Shown: positions 25,101 to 33,822 of the stretch, piece by piece
Numbering within the stretch: position 1 is the stretch's first letter
How the letters are laid out: the number at the start of each line of letters is the position of its first letter
NCBI GenBank assembly: GCA_963837395.1
Contig: CAWINI010000004.1
Coordinates: 2,666,001-2,730,000 of the forward strand
DNA: 64,000 nt
Direction: 5' to 3'
DNA from: CAVZQN01 sp963837395
GTDB taxonomy: Bacteria > Acidobacteriota > HRBIN11 > JAKEFK01
Program-made: the position numbers and the translations under genes
Notes under the pieces: model-generated
Told to the model about the DNA's origin: nothing
Seen by the model: only the letters and a program-made list of their open reading frames with translations
Database searches by the model: none

Positions 25101-25775
25101 ATGAGAATTTCTGTGATCATTCCGGTATTAAACGAGGAGCAATCCATCTCTGCTGTCATCTCAGAAATTCCGCGCGACCGAGTTCATGAGATCATCGTTG
25201 TCGATAATGGGTCAACAGATCGCACCGCCGAAATCGCCGCCAGCCTGGGATGCAAAGTGGTTCATGAACCACAGCGTGGTTATGGATTCGCGTGCCTGAA
25301 AGGAATTGCTTCCCTGGATAATCCAGACATTGTTGTATTTTTGGATGGCGATTACAGTGATTTTCCTTCCGAAATGCCTTTGCTGATAGATCCGATCGAA
25401 CAAAATCAAGCGGATCTGGTGATTGGATCTCGTTCATCAGGAAAAATGGAAAGAAATGCTCATCCACCTCATGCTCAATTTGGAAACTGGCTGGCAACAA
25501 CCATCATCCGAATTTTTTTTGGTTATCGCTATTCCGATTTAGGACCGTTTCGAGCGATCAGGTATTCTTCACTTCAATTATTGCAAATGCAGGATCAAAC
25601 CTGGGGCTGAACCGTTGAAATGCAAGTGAAAGCAATTCGTAAAAAGCTTCGTATTCTGGAAGTTCCGGTTTCGTATCGCAAAAGAATCGGCAAATCTAAA
25701 ATTAGCGGGACGGTTGTTGGCTCCATCAAAGCCGGAGCAAAAATCATTTCCAGTATTTTGAAATATGGTTTTTGA
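25101..25775 (+). pseudogene. family 2 glycosyltransferase interrupted by an in-frame TGA
   Basis: Reading starts MRISVIIPVLNEEQS with the GT-A motifs IIVVDNGSTDRTAEIA, DIVVFLDGDYSDFP and SDLGPFRAIRYSSL. At codon 170 there is TGA (25608-25610) after QDQTWG; translation in the same frame continues TVEMQVKAIRKKLRILEVPV and ends naturally at 25775 after ISSILKYGF. Relatives have Trp at this point (GWTVEMQ), so the change is TGG to TGA. Without read-through a 169-residue protein missing the C-terminal helix pair would result. Lipid- or sugar-transfer substrate is unknown. It may be a real null mutation or a base error. Confidence 0.8.
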
Positions 25776-25780
25776 AGAGC

Positions 25781-26032
25781 TTATTTCGGATAAATAATGA
25801 ACGATTTTTTGTTATTGAGGCGATAAGCTTCAAATCCTCTGTGGTCCAGAGTAAAGATCTCGTTCACATTTGTTTCCTCGGCAAGCGTAACAAGAGTTGC
25901 GTCAGCGAAATCCATCGGAACATTCGAATATTTTTCCATTAACTTCTTTGCTCGCAAAAGACTGGCGCTCGATTGGGGAATAAGAACGGCGCCTTCTTGC
26001 AAAATGAATTCAATGGATTTGACCTGATTCTG
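25781..26032 (-). CDS. PIN-domain (VapC-like) toxin, C-terminal half (+1 frame)
   Basis: Contains the C-terminal PIN motifs: acidic MDFADATLVTLAEE and FTLDHRGFEAYR. It is out of frame with the N-terminal half (next entry) by one base near 26033. Joined, the protein is 137 residues, the normal size for VapC-type endoribonucleases. A Met at 26002 opens this frame, but the domain would then lack the first catalytic Asp, so separate function is unlikely. Confidence 0.75.
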   Translation of the reverse strand, partial: QNQVKSIEFILQEGAVLIPQSSASLLRAKKLMEKYSNVPMDFADATLVTLAEETNVNEIFTLDHRGFEAYRLNNKKSFIIYPK

Positions 26033-26195
26033 CGCTTTTGGTCCGTAATAGATAGATGGTTTCAGTTAAAACCGGCTCGGTTGTGAGTAGTTGACCTTGG
26101 AATTGCTGAAACCACTCAACGCAAGCAGAATGCTGTTTTTCACTGCGGTCAAGAAGTGCTACAAGTGCTCCCGTATCCAACAAGACACTACGCAC
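26010..26195 (-). CDS. PIN-domain (VapC-like) toxin, N-terminal half
   Basis: MRSVLLDTGALVALLDRSE carries the first catalytic Asp of the PIN fold, and TTEPVLTETIYLLR the second acidic residue. The frame then ends at GQIH-stop. Its start codon lies inside the antitoxin 3' end (8-base overlap), the usual toxin-antitoxin coupling. VapC toxins cut tRNA or rRNA in the cytoplasm; here the toxin is probably inactive if the shift is real, which would leave an orphan antitoxin. Confidence 0.75.
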   Translation of the reverse strand: MRSVLLDTGALVALLDRSEKQHSACVEWFQQFQGQLLTTEPVLTETIYLLRTKSAESGQIH

Positions 26196-26442
26196 GCTTT
26201 ATACGCTCGAGCAGATGTTTTCTGTGGTCACTACCCAGATCCGGGATTCCACTTTCTACCACCCCGAGTAGGTTCTTCACCTTTTCATAAGGTCGCTCTC
26301 CATTCTCCTGAAACTCATCTGCAAACTTGCGAAGCGCCATTCGGACCACATCAGAGCGGCTCAAACGAAGTTTTTTTGCAAGTGCTGTAATCTCTCTATC
26401 TAGATCTTTCGGGAGTCGGATGGTGAGAACTTCATTTGCCAT
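26188..26442 (-). CDS. ribbon-helix-helix antitoxin (VapB/CopG-like)
   Basis: 84 residues from ATG 26442. The N-terminal RHH fold reads MANEVLTIRLPKDLDREIT with ALAKKLRLSRSDVVRMALR as the two helices, and a C-terminal toxin-binding tail follows. It would bind the PIN toxin and repress the operon. A perfect palindrome just upstream (26458-26476) is the likely operator. A longer reading to 26520 would cross that operator, so it was rejected. Confidence 0.85.
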   Translation of the reverse strand: MANEVLTIRLPKDLDREITALAKKLRLSRSDVVRMALRKFADEFQENGERPYEKVKNLLGVVESGIPDLGSDHRKHLLERIKRA

Positions 26443-26457
26443 ATTCGTGTATTCAAA

Positions 26458-26476
26458 TGTATTACAATATAATACA
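26458..26476. promoter_or_regulatory. toxin-antitoxin operator candidate, TGTATTA-CAATA-TAATACA
   Basis: Perfect 7-bp inverted arms around a 5-bp core, 15 bp upstream of the antitoxin start. A further half site GTGTATT lies at 26448-26454. Typical size and place for RHH antitoxin autoregulation. Confidence 0.65.
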
Positions 26477-26511
26477 GCAATCAAGAAAAAACGCTGGTTG
26501 CACAAATATAA

Positions 26512-26524
26512 AATAATCATTATT
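26512..26524. promoter_or_regulatory. AT-rich palindrome AATAATCATTATT upstream of the CDGSH gene
   Basis: 13-bp perfect palindrome that matches the right-hand core of the Fur consensus (ATAATCATTAT). 28 bp upstream of the CDGSH start. Only a candidate; AT-rich palindromes arise by chance. Confidence 0.35.
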
Positions 26525-26552
26525 CTCGTGAATCTCAGATTAGGAGGAATCG

Positions 26553-26810
26553 ATGTCCGATATTGTAATTAAGGTCCTGAAGAATCGGCCATTGCGGGTA
26601 GAAGGCAAGGTGCAAATGATTGATACCAATGGAAATGTGATGAACTACGACCGTGAAAAATTCTCGCTTTGCCGTTGTGGTCATTCTTCAAAAAAGCCAT
26701 TTTGTGACGGCAACCACAATAAAATAGGATTTGTTTCCGAGGAATGTTTTGTTCCTGAACCGTTACCGCCAACGCCAGCTCCAGCGCCTGTACCGCCAAA
26801 AGCGGAATAA
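26553..26810 (+). CDS. CDGSH iron-sulfur domain protein
   Basis: 85 residues. The motif CRCGHSSKKPFCDGNH (about residues 46-61) fits C-x-C-x2-S-x3-P-x-C-D-G-x-H, which binds a [2Fe-2S] cluster with three Cys and one His. A Pro/Ala-rich tail ends the protein. Soluble, cytoplasmic, no transmembrane anchor, unlike the mitochondrial members. Role probably redox or cluster transfer. Ribosome-binding site AGGAGG at good spacing. It is followed 9 nt later by typA on the same strand. Confidence 0.9.
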   Translation: MSDIVIKVLKNRPLRVEGKVQMIDTNGNVMNYDREKFSLCRCGHSSKKPFCDGNHNKIGFVSEECFVPEPLPPTPAPAPVPPKAE

Positions 26811-26819
26811 CCATTCAAT

Positions 26820-28613
26820 ATGAAAGTTCGCGAAGACATTCGAAATTTAGCGATCATCGCTCACGTTGATCACGGCAAAACTACGCTTGTTGATGCCATG
26901 CTCTGGCAAAGCGGAATCTTCCGTTCCAATCAAAAAGTAAATGAACGTGTAATGGACAATATTGATCTGGAGCGTGAAAAAGGAATTACCATCATGGCCA
27001 AGAATCTGGCTGTATGGTTTAACGGCGTAAAGCTCAATATCGTTGATACCCCCGGCCATGCAGATTTTGGTGGTGAAGTGGAACGCACATTAAATATGGT
27101 TGACGGCGTCATGTTATTGGTCGATGCATCAGAGGGGCCGCTCCCCCAAACCCGTTTCGTTTTGAAAAAAGCACTGGAAATGAATTTGCCGGCGATAGTT
27201 GTGATTAACAAAATTGATCGCAGTGACGCGCGCATTCCTGAAGTTCGTAACGAAATTTATGATCTCTTCATTGATCTTGATGCAAACGAACAGCAGATTG
27301 AATTCCCAATTCTTTACACCAATGCGCGATCTGGAATTGCGAAAAAAGAATTGGAAGAAGATTCCAAAACTCTGATTCCGCTTTTTGAAACGATTTTATC
27401 AACGATCCCCGCACCCCGTCATGATTCAAACCAGGAATTGCAATTACTCATTACGAACGTTGATTACAACGAGTACGTTGGACGCCTCGCTATTGGAAGG
27501 ATTGTAAACGGTGTTATTCGCAGCGGTGAAACTGTCGCGGTATGCAAACTCGATGGCGCAATAGAGCAATTCAAAGTCACAAAGTTACATGTGTTTGATG
27601 GTTTGCAAATGACTGCTATTGAAGAAGCAGGTGCAGGCGATATTGTAGCTGTCGCAGGAAATGAAAATGTAACGATCGGTGAGACGATCGCATTTGCACA
27701 AAATCCGAAAGCACTGCCGGCATTTCAAGTTGATGAGCCGACAATTTCGATGAATTTCTCAGCAAACATTTCGCCGTTTTCGGGCCGTGAAGGGAAATAT
27801 GTAACGTCTCGTCATCTTCGTGAAAGATTAGAACGTGAATTGTTGAAAAATGTCAGTCTTCGAGTGGAAATCATTGAAGGTGCCACGGAAACTTTTCGTG
27901 TTATGGGCCGTGGTGAATTGCAGATGGCAATTTTGATTGAAATGATGCGGCGCGAAGATTACGAATTTGAAGTTTCAAAACCAGAAATCATAACTAAAAC
28001 AGAAGATGGAATTTTATTGGAGCCAGTAGAGCGATTGATCATTGATTGCCCTGAAGAATATATTGGCGTTTCCACACAAAAAGTGGGAATGCGTCGCGGT
28101 AAATTGTTGAACATGATCAATCATGGCAAAGGACGCGTAAGGCTTGAATTCAGAATTCCAACGCGTGGTCTGATCGGTTTTAGATCAGAATTCATGACTG
28201 ATACACGCGGCACCGGTATCATGAATCATTTGTTCGATGAATATGAACCGTGGTCAGGTGAAATTACAACGAGATCAAATGGAGTATTGGTATCCGATCG
28301 CGATGGCCGTGTGACTGCTTATGCATTAAATAATTTGCAGGATCGCGGTGATCTGTTTGTTAAACCAGGACAGGATGTTTATCGCGGTCAAATTTGTGGC
28401 AAAAATTCACGTTCGGCCGATCTCTATGTGAACGTGACAAAAGAAAAAAAGCTGACTAATATGAGGGCTTCCACATCCGATGAAGCAATCCGTCTGATTC
28501 CATATCAAGAGATGGGATTGGAAAAGGCGTTGGAATTCATTAATGTAGATGAGCTTGTAGAAATTACGCCGGAATCGATCAGAATGAGGAAGAAGATAAT
28601 CTCACGATCGTAG
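26820..28613 (+). CDS. typA: ribosome-associated GTPase TypA/BipA
   Basis: 597 residues, family length. G1 AHVDHGKTTL, G2 region REKGITI, G3 DTPGHADFGGEVER, G4 NKIDR. Domains II, III and V and the TypA-specific C-terminal domain (SVERLIIDCPEEYIG-type segment, GRVRLEFRIPTRGLIGFRSE, FVKPGQDVYRGQICG) follow. It is an EF-G-like GTPase that assists 50S assembly and stress or cold adaptation. It forms a short unit with the CDGSH gene upstream. Confidence 0.96.
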   Translation: MKVREDIRNLAIIAHVDHGKTTLVDAMLWQSGIFRSNQKVNERVMDNIDLEREKGITIMAKNLAVWFNGVKLNIVDTPGHADFGGEVERTLNMVDGVMLLVDASEGPLPQTRFVLKKALEMNLPAIVVINKIDRSDARIPEVRNEIYDLFIDLDANEQQIEFPILYTNARSGIAKKELEEDSKTLIPLFETILSTIPAPRHDSNQELQLLITNVDYNEYVGRLAIGRIVNGVIRSGETVAVCKLDGAIEQFKVTKLHVFDGLQMTAIEEAGAGDIVAVAGNENVTIGETIAFAQNPKALPAFQVDEPTISMNFSANISPFSGREGKYVTSRHLRERLERELLKNVSLRVEIIEGATETFRVMGRGELQMAILIEMMRREDYEFEVSKPEIITKTEDGILLEPVERLIIDCPEEYIGVSTQKVGMRRGKLLNMINHGKGRVRLEFRIPTRGLIGFRSEFMTDTRGTGIMNHLFDEYEPWSGEITTRSNGVLVSDRDGRVTAYALNNLQDRGDLFVKPGQDVYRGQICGKNSRSADLYVNVTKEKKLTNMRASTSDEAIRLIPYQEMGLEKALEFINVDELVEITPESIRMRKKIISRS

Positions 28614-28640
28614 GGTAGGGGGCTGCTGCTGATATTATTT

Positions 28641-28670
28641 ACCGCAGCGATCTCTGCGTGCTCTGCGGTT
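28641..28670. repeat. hairpin ACCGCAG/CTGCGGT
   Basis: 7-bp perfect arms around a 16-nt loop containing CTCTGCGTG. Same word family as 22139-22174. It lies between typA and the peptidase gene, just before the latter's start. Confidence 0.5.
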
Positions 28671-28678
28671 ACATCAAT

Positions 28679-29782
28679 ATGGAAAAACGGCGAATTCAAC
28701 TTAAACATCTTGGATTCCCTATCGGTCGTTTCCAAACTGGCCCGAAAAATTCACTCACCGATGTGCCCGGTGTTAAAGTCGGACACAGCACTATCATTGA
28801 AGGAACCGGAAGACGCCGTTCAGGCAATGGTCCCGTTCGAACTGGTGTGACCGCCATCATTCCTCAAGAAACTGTTTACATGGAGCGTCTCATTGCTGGC
28901 GCACATATTTTGCATGGCGCTGGTGAAGTCAGTGGGCTAATTCAAATTCAAGAATGGGGATTAATAGAAACTCCAATCTTACTTACAAATACACTCAGCG
29001 TTGGCCGTGTTAGCGATGCATGTGTGAAATGGATGTCCGAAAAATATCCGGAAATGGGTGGCGATTACGAAGTTGTAATTCCAGTTGTTGGTGAATGCGA
29101 TGATAGTTTTTTGAATGATGCAGTAGGTCGTCACATCAAAGAAAAGCATGTAATTGAAGCGCTCAATTCAGCATCAGATGCAGTTGTTGCTGAAGGCTCG
29201 GTTGGTGCAGGAACCGGAATGGTTTGTTGTGATTTCAAAGGTGGAATCGGTAGCAGTTCGCGGCTCATCATGATCGATGATCGTCAATTCACACTTGGAG
29301 TTTTAGTTCTCACAAATTTCGGACGGATCGGCGATTTGCGAATTTTAGGAATTCCGGTTGGCAAAAACTTAATTTCATCGTTTTCAGCAATCAAAAAAAG
29401 ATCAGATAATTTCGGATCGATCATTGCCGTGATTTCTACTGACCTTCCTCTTACAACCACGCAGTTGGAATGGTTGTGCAAACGATCTGCTCTTGGCATT
29501 GGTCGCTGTGGCAGTTATGCATCCTACACAAGTGGTGAAATTATTGTTGGCTTTTCAACGGTGAATACTGTTTCACGCGAACCCGATTCACCAATCATGA
29601 AGCATGAAATCTTGCATGATCATTTTATGGATGATCCATTTGAAGCGACAATCGAAGCAACCGAGGAAGCAATTATCAATAGTTTGATCAACAACCATGA
29701 CATGGTTGGAGCAAATGAAAATTTTGTTCCTGCTTTGCCGATAGAAAAAGTATTACCAATCCTGCGTTCTGCTTTGGGCTAA
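28679..29782 (+). CDS. P1-family peptidase (DmpA/BapA-like aminopeptidase)
   Basis: 367 residues from ATG 28679; an upstream in-frame GTG at 28658 lies inside the hairpin repeat and was rejected. Family motifs: LTDVPGVKVGHST near the N-terminus, EGSVGAGTGMVCCDFKGGIG, and the autoprocessing Gly-Ser in NFGSIIAVISTDLPL (about residues 246-247, where DmpA has Ser250), followed by SGEIIVGFST. These Ntn-type enzymes self-cleave and then hydrolyse N-terminal D- or beta-amino-acid amides. No signal peptide is seen, so probably cytoplasmic. Confidence 0.92.
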   Translation: MEKRRIQLKHLGFPIGRFQTGPKNSLTDVPGVKVGHSTIIEGTGRRRSGNGPVRTGVTAIIPQETVYMERLIAGAHILHGAGEVSGLIQIQEWGLIETPILLTNTLSVGRVSDACVKWMSEKYPEMGGDYEVVIPVVGECDDSFLNDAVGRHIKEKHVIEALNSASDAVVAEGSVGAGTGMVCCDFKGGIGSSSRLIMIDDRQFTLGVLVLTNFGRIGDLRILGIPVGKNLISSFSAIKKRSDNFGSIIAVISTDLPLTTTQLEWLCKRSALGIGRCGSYASYTSGEIIVGFSTVNTVSREPDSPIMKHEILHDHFMDDPFEATIEATEEAIINSLINNHDMVGANENFVPALPIEKVLPILRSALG

Positions 29783-29860
29783 AATTCTTTGCATGTCATC
29801 CAATTTACGATTTTTGTGTGGCAGTGCCTTCCTGTAAGAATTGACTAAATTGTTATTACC

Positions 29861-30364
29861 ATGATTGAGATCGATGGTTCGTTGGGAGAGGGTGGAGGTC
29901 AAATTGTACGTACATCCATTGGGCTCTCATTATCAACAGGACAACCCGTTCGCCTTAAGAATGTTCGAGCAGGGCGAAAAAATCCTGGATTACAAAAACA
30001 ACATCTTACTGCTTTAAATGCTGCGGCTGCAGTCAGCAATGGAGTTGTTTCAGGCGCAACACTCCATTCAACAGAATTTGAATTTAGTCCAGATAAAGTT
30101 CTGCCGGGTCATTATAATTTTTCGGTTGGAACTGCTGGCAGTACCACTCTGATTTTGCAAACAATTCTTCCCGCTTTGATGATCGCTGATGCTCCATCAG
30201 AAGTTTATTTTGAAGGCGGCACTCACAATCCACTTGCTCCGCCGGTGGATTTCTTGCAAAAAACATTTTTGCCAATCATTTCGCAGATGGGCCAGGATCG
30301 AATTAAGATTCGAACAATTCGGATTTTATCCGGCAGGTGGGGGACGATGGAGTGTGAAGATTGA
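29861..30364 (+). CDS. rtcA: RNA 3'-terminal phosphate cyclase, N-terminal half of a split gene
   Basis: 167 residues, of which about 143 are homologous: IDGSLGEGGGQIVRTSIGLS, PGLQKQHLTAL, FSVGTAGSTTLILQTILPAL, EGGTHNPLAPPVDFL. After PIISQMG the reading continues in the wrong frame. RtcA cyclises the 3'-phosphate of RNA with ATP through an AMP-His intermediate. Skipping one base at about 30293 restores a full protein of about 335 residues, the usual length. Confidence 0.88.
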   Translation: MIEIDGSLGEGGGQIVRTSIGLSLSTGQPVRLKNVRAGRKNPGLQKQHLTALNAAAAVSNGVVSGATLHSTEFEFSPDKVLPGHYNFSVGTAGSTTLILQTILPALMIADAPSEVYFEGGTHNPLAPPVDFLQKTFLPIISQMGQDRIKIRTIRILSGRWGTMECED

Positions 30365-30869
30365 ACCTTCAAACGGATTGAAACAGCATGATTTTGTTGA
30401 ACGTGGAGCGATGATGACTTTGCGATCTAAAATTCTAATCGCACAGTTGCCTGAACACATTGCAATGAGAGAGCTCACAATGCTGGTTCAAGCTGGAATC
30501 GCAAAGGATCATTTTGAAATTATTCGAGTCGAAGAATCGAATGGTCCCGGCAATGTCGTAATGATTGAATCAATCTCCGAAAATGTTACTGAAGTCTTTA
30601 CTGGCTTTGGTGAAAAAGGAGTACAGGCTGAAGCTGTTTCAGAACATGCAATCCGCGAATGGAAGCGTTATAACAACAGTAATGTTTTTGCAGGGGAACA
30701 TCTTGCCGATCAGCTATTGCTGCCGATGGCTCTGGCAAAAGGTGGGTCGTTTACAACGTTGCCGCTAAGTAGTCATGCCACCACAAATATGGATACCATC
30801 CGCCATTTCCTGGATGTCGACTTCAAGATAGAAAAATCGGAAGACCGCATGCTCGTGCAAGTCAATTAG
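30294..30869 (+). CDS. rtcA: RNA 3'-terminal phosphate cyclase, C-terminal half (+1 frame)
   Basis: Reads RIELRFEQFGFYPAGGGRW from the shift point, the conserved RtcA block, and later carries the adenylation-site segment LPLSSHATTNMDTIRHFL with the nucleophilic His. No natural start lies at the boundary (an ATG far upstream, 30189, overlaps the first half in another frame). No RtcB ligase or RtcR regulator is next to it, so this is not an rtcBA operon. Confidence 0.85.
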   Translation, partial: RIELRFEQFGFYPAGGGRWSVKIEPSNGLKQHDFVERGAMMTLRSKILIAQLPEHIAMRELTMLVQAGIAKDHFEIIRVEESNGPGNVVMIESISENVTEVFTGFGEKGVQAEAVSEHAIREWKRYNNSNVFAGEHLADQLLLPMALAKGGSFTTLPLSSHATTNMDTIRHFLDVDFKIEKSEDRMLVQVN

Positions 30870-30910
30870 TTTTTTTCAACACAAGGACACGAAGGCACCA
30901 GGTTCACAAA

Positions 30911-32392
30911 TTAGTTTTTATTTCTGGCCTCATTAACCATGGCTTTCACTTCTTCAAACAACGTTGGGGCATGATAAGGAATGCCGTCTTTGATGGTCCA
31001 TTCGATTCCGCCTTTGCCATCAACGCGCTGTGCATCCAGTGCCGGAGCGATACCTGATGGCATTAAGATGCTCAAATTTTCCACAGGATTTCCATTCACT
31101 ACAATCAAGTCCGCATAATAGCCAGCTTTTACACGTCCCAATTCATGCTCTTTCCCAAGAATTTTTGCACCGTTGCTGGTTGCTTGTTGAATGACCTGTA
31201 ATGGATGGAATCCGGCTTCTTCTTGAAGTTGCAAGTTACGCAAATAGCAGAAGCCGAACATTTGATAAATAAAGCCGGCATCTTCTCCGGTGGTAATCAC
31301 GCCGCCCATTTTTGTGAAATCTTGAAGAGCCTTGAACCAGATTTGATAATTTTCGCGCCAGAAAACTTCATCGGTAGTTGTCCAGCCAAAAAAGAATGAA
31401 CCATGATTTTCCGGATTTGGTGCAAAGAATTGTTCTAACGTGGGATGCAAGAAATCTTTAAACCATGGTTGAGTAATCGCGCGCTGAAGATCGCGAGAAG
31501 CTTCATAAATGCCAAGCGTCGGGTCCCAGGCAACGTTAGCTTCCACCAAACGATGAATTACTTTTTGCAATTTTTCCGGATTTGCTTCACGCCACAATCT
31601 TCCGGCATAACGGAAACGGTGAAGTTCATTGCTGTAATTAAAATCGGCTGGAAAATTTTGTACACCATCCAATGCTGCATCCGGAATTCCATACCAGTGT
31701 TCAATGCTAGCTGTCCCTACATCAGCATCATCCCAGGCATTTGCGTCTTTAACCCCAACATGATGAGCGATTTTCAATCCTAGTTTCTTGGCTTCATCTC
31801 CAACAATACGGAAATCTTCGCGATCAACTTGCCAACACTTAATTCCATCTGCGCCTTTGTTTTTTAAGTCACGTACTTTCGCGCGGATATCTGCTTCACC
31901 TTTTCCACCCGGATACCACATGTACAAAAAGATTCGCGGTGCAGCAATAGAGTTCGCTGCAGATTTTTCGCGCTCTTTTATTGCCTTAGGTATATCGCTT
32001 CCAACATCACGATGCGTGGTGATTCCACATCCAAGCCACAGATCATACTGATATTGAAATGGCATCGGTTTTCCTGCGCGTTCATCGATTAGATGTCCAT
32101 GCATGTTAATAAGGCCTGGCAAGACATATTTGCCTTTTGCATCAATTACCGCTTTCGCATCTTTTCGATAATCTGCTTTCGGATTCGAAGAAGTGACACT
32201 TTCGATGCGGTTGTCACGGATCACGATATCCATTGGACCTTCAGGCGGAGTTCCAACGCCATCGATTACCATGGCATCGGTAATCACCATTGTTCCTGGT
32301 TTTTTACCGTGCTGAGGTGGACGACCCTGCGCAAATACAAATTGTGAAACCACAAAGAACACAAATATAGTGATCGATATTTTATGTTTCAT
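30911..32392 (-). CDS. exported amidohydrolase
   Basis: 493 residues with a signal peptide (ISITIFVFFVVSQFVFAQG). Amidohydrolase-superfamily metal site: GLINMHGHLIDE (HxH), GIKCWQVDRE region, IAHHVG, SIEHWYG and a late Asp in TTGEDAGFIYQ. The C-terminal beta-sandwich strand reads VKAGYYADLIVVNGNP. These periplasmic imidazolonepropionase/prolidase-like enzymes cleave cyclic amides or dipeptides; the substrate is not evident. Intergenic sequence before it (30870-30910) has the CACGAAGGCACCA word seen also near 18430. Confidence 0.9.
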   Translation of the reverse strand: MKHKISITIFVFFVVSQFVFAQGRPPQHGKKPGTMVITDAMVIDGVGTPPEGPMDIVIRDNRIESVTSSNPKADYRKDAKAVIDAKGKYVLPGLINMHGHLIDERAGKPMPFQYQYDLWLGCGITTHRDVGSDIPKAIKEREKSAANSIAAPRIFLYMWYPGGKGEADIRAKVRDLKNKGADGIKCWQVDREDFRIVGDEAKKLGLKIAHHVGVKDANAWDDADVGTASIEHWYGIPDAALDGVQNFPADFNYSNELHRFRYAGRLWREANPEKLQKVIHRLVEANVAWDPTLGIYEASRDLQRAITQPWFKDFLHPTLEQFFAPNPENHGSFFFGWTTTDEVFWRENYQIWFKALQDFTKMGGVITTGEDAGFIYQMFGFCYLRNLQLQEEAGFHPLQVIQQATSNGAKILGKEHELGRVKAGYYADLIVVNGNPVENLSILMPSGIAPALDAQRVDGKGGIEWTIKDGIPYHAPTLFEEVKAMVNEARNKN

Positions 32393-32421
32393 GAACGCTC
32401 AATATACTCTGCGGTTAAGGT

Positions 32422-33693
32422 TTATTCGAAGCCGCCGGAGATTCCCCGGAATCCGCGGGCTGCTTGTTTCGCCAGCCACTTCATCACTCGTATATTGTCG
32501 TAACAATACGAAAGGATGTAATTACAGGTGGACAGACAATGTTTTGAGCAATCTTTTTTCATTTCATTGAGCTGCGAAACTTCGAATTTGTGATTTCCTA
32601 CGGTTCCCCAATCATAAGTTGCAGAATACATCGGAAAACACGGTGCCAAAGTACCATCGGTCCGAACAATCATCGTATTTTGTCCGGCACGACAACCCCA
32701 CGGTTCCACTTCACCTCTCATCAGATCTTTCATCTTTCTGAGATGGTGAGTCGGATTCGGCATCTTGATGTAACCAGTTTTGGTTTGGTCAATGATCCAA
32801 TCGATCAAATCATCAACTTTGTCATAATCTTCTGGCATCAAGTAAGTTGTGTTTTCATCGATGTGCTTAAAGTGATCCTGCTTCATCATCGGCGCTTCAT
32901 TAATGTGGAAGTCAATTGCAAGACCGTTGTCATGAGCAATCTTTACAAGCTGCCGGACATCATCCTGATTAATATGGGTGATGTTTGTGTTAATCATGGC
33001 TGAATAGCCATAATAATGCTTCCTTTTCACCATATAATCGAAGTTCTTTTGAATTCGATTTAAAGCTTTAGGAAGTCCCGGCTTTTCTACGACACAGTCA
33101 ATGGCAAGATTAATATTTGCTACACCTGCATCACCAAGACGATCCATCACTTCTGGCTTCATCAAATAACCATTGGTGGGCAAATAAACAAAGAAGTCTT
33201 TTTTCGCTGCATAATAAATTACTTTATGGACAAAATCCGGGCGAAGTAATGGCTCACCGCCCATTAGTGCCAGGAGGCGATTGCCGATTGAATGCAACCA
33301 ATCAATTGCATGCCGCGCAGTTTCTTCTGTCATTCCTTTTGTTTTGTTGTTGAATGACCAGCAATAGTGGCAATCGACATTGCACTTAAATTCCGTGAAA
33401 AGATATGCAATGATTGGCCTTAATTCTTTACTATGCCATCGCGATTTGAAATAAGGCGTTGCCATCCCTTTCCACCCACGAACCAGATTTAGCCGGTCAA
33501 ATTCCTTAAGAGTCATATCTCGATCTGACTGGCGTTGGGGAAAAATTGGCTCGGGAAGTTTAAGCGGTTCCGCAGCGTCTCCAGTAATGGGAGTTGGCGC
33601 TGGTTTCAATAGCATCTCTTGAAGCTGTTGATTAAGCCTGAACCGCGCTGAAGAACCGGCGTTCTCTTGGTTTCGAGGTAGATTTTCCTGCAT
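32422..33693 (-). CDS. radical SAM protein with SPASM-like C-terminus
   Basis: 423 residues. [4Fe-4S] SAM motif CNVDCHYC (CxxxCxxC, about residues 104-111) after AYLFTEFK, followed by a radical SAM TIM-barrel (ALMGGEPLLRPDF, YLPTNGYLM). A C-terminal Cys-rich segment CRAGQNTMIVRTDGTLAPC and CSKHCLSTCNYILSYC suggests auxiliary clusters of SPASM type. The first 60 residues are polar and unconserved-looking. No peptide precursor gene is seen nearby, so a peptide-maturase role is not supported. Function unknown. Confidence 0.88.
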   Translation of the reverse strand: MQENLPRNQENAGSSARFRLNQQLQEMLLKPAPTPITGDAAEPLKLPEPIFPQRQSDRDMTLKEFDRLNLVRGWKGMATPYFKSRWHSKELRPIIAYLFTEFKCNVDCHYCWSFNNKTKGMTEETARHAIDWLHSIGNRLLALMGGEPLLRPDFVHKVIYYAAKKDFFVYLPTNGYLMKPEVMDRLGDAGVANINLAIDCVVEKPGLPKALNRIQKNFDYMVKRKHYYGYSAMINTNITHINQDDVRQLVKIAHDNGLAIDFHINEAPMMKQDHFKHIDENTTYLMPEDYDKVDDLIDWIIDQTKTGYIKMPNPTHHLRKMKDLMRGEVEPWGCRAGQNTMIVRTDGTLAPCFPMYSATYDWGTVGNHKFEVSQLNEMKKDCSKHCLSTCNYILSYCYDNIRVMKWLAKQAARGFRGISGGFE

Positions 33694-33822
33694 GATGCAT
33701 CCTCCGAGAATTGAAGTCAGTTGAATACTATGTTTTATAGCTCTTAATATGAATTAGAGGACTTATGAAAGTCATACCGTTAAGATTATGTTAAGAACTA
33801 ATGATAATTCTTTGTTTAATTA

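Noticed and set aside
25101..25775. Alternative genetic code with TGA as Trp
   Set aside because: Several well-conserved genes (CRTAC1, epimerase, rpe and others) end at TGA at family-typical lengths.
28658..28678. Earlier GTG start for the P1 peptidase
   Set aside because: It lies within an intergenic hairpin repeat and adds seven residues without family support.
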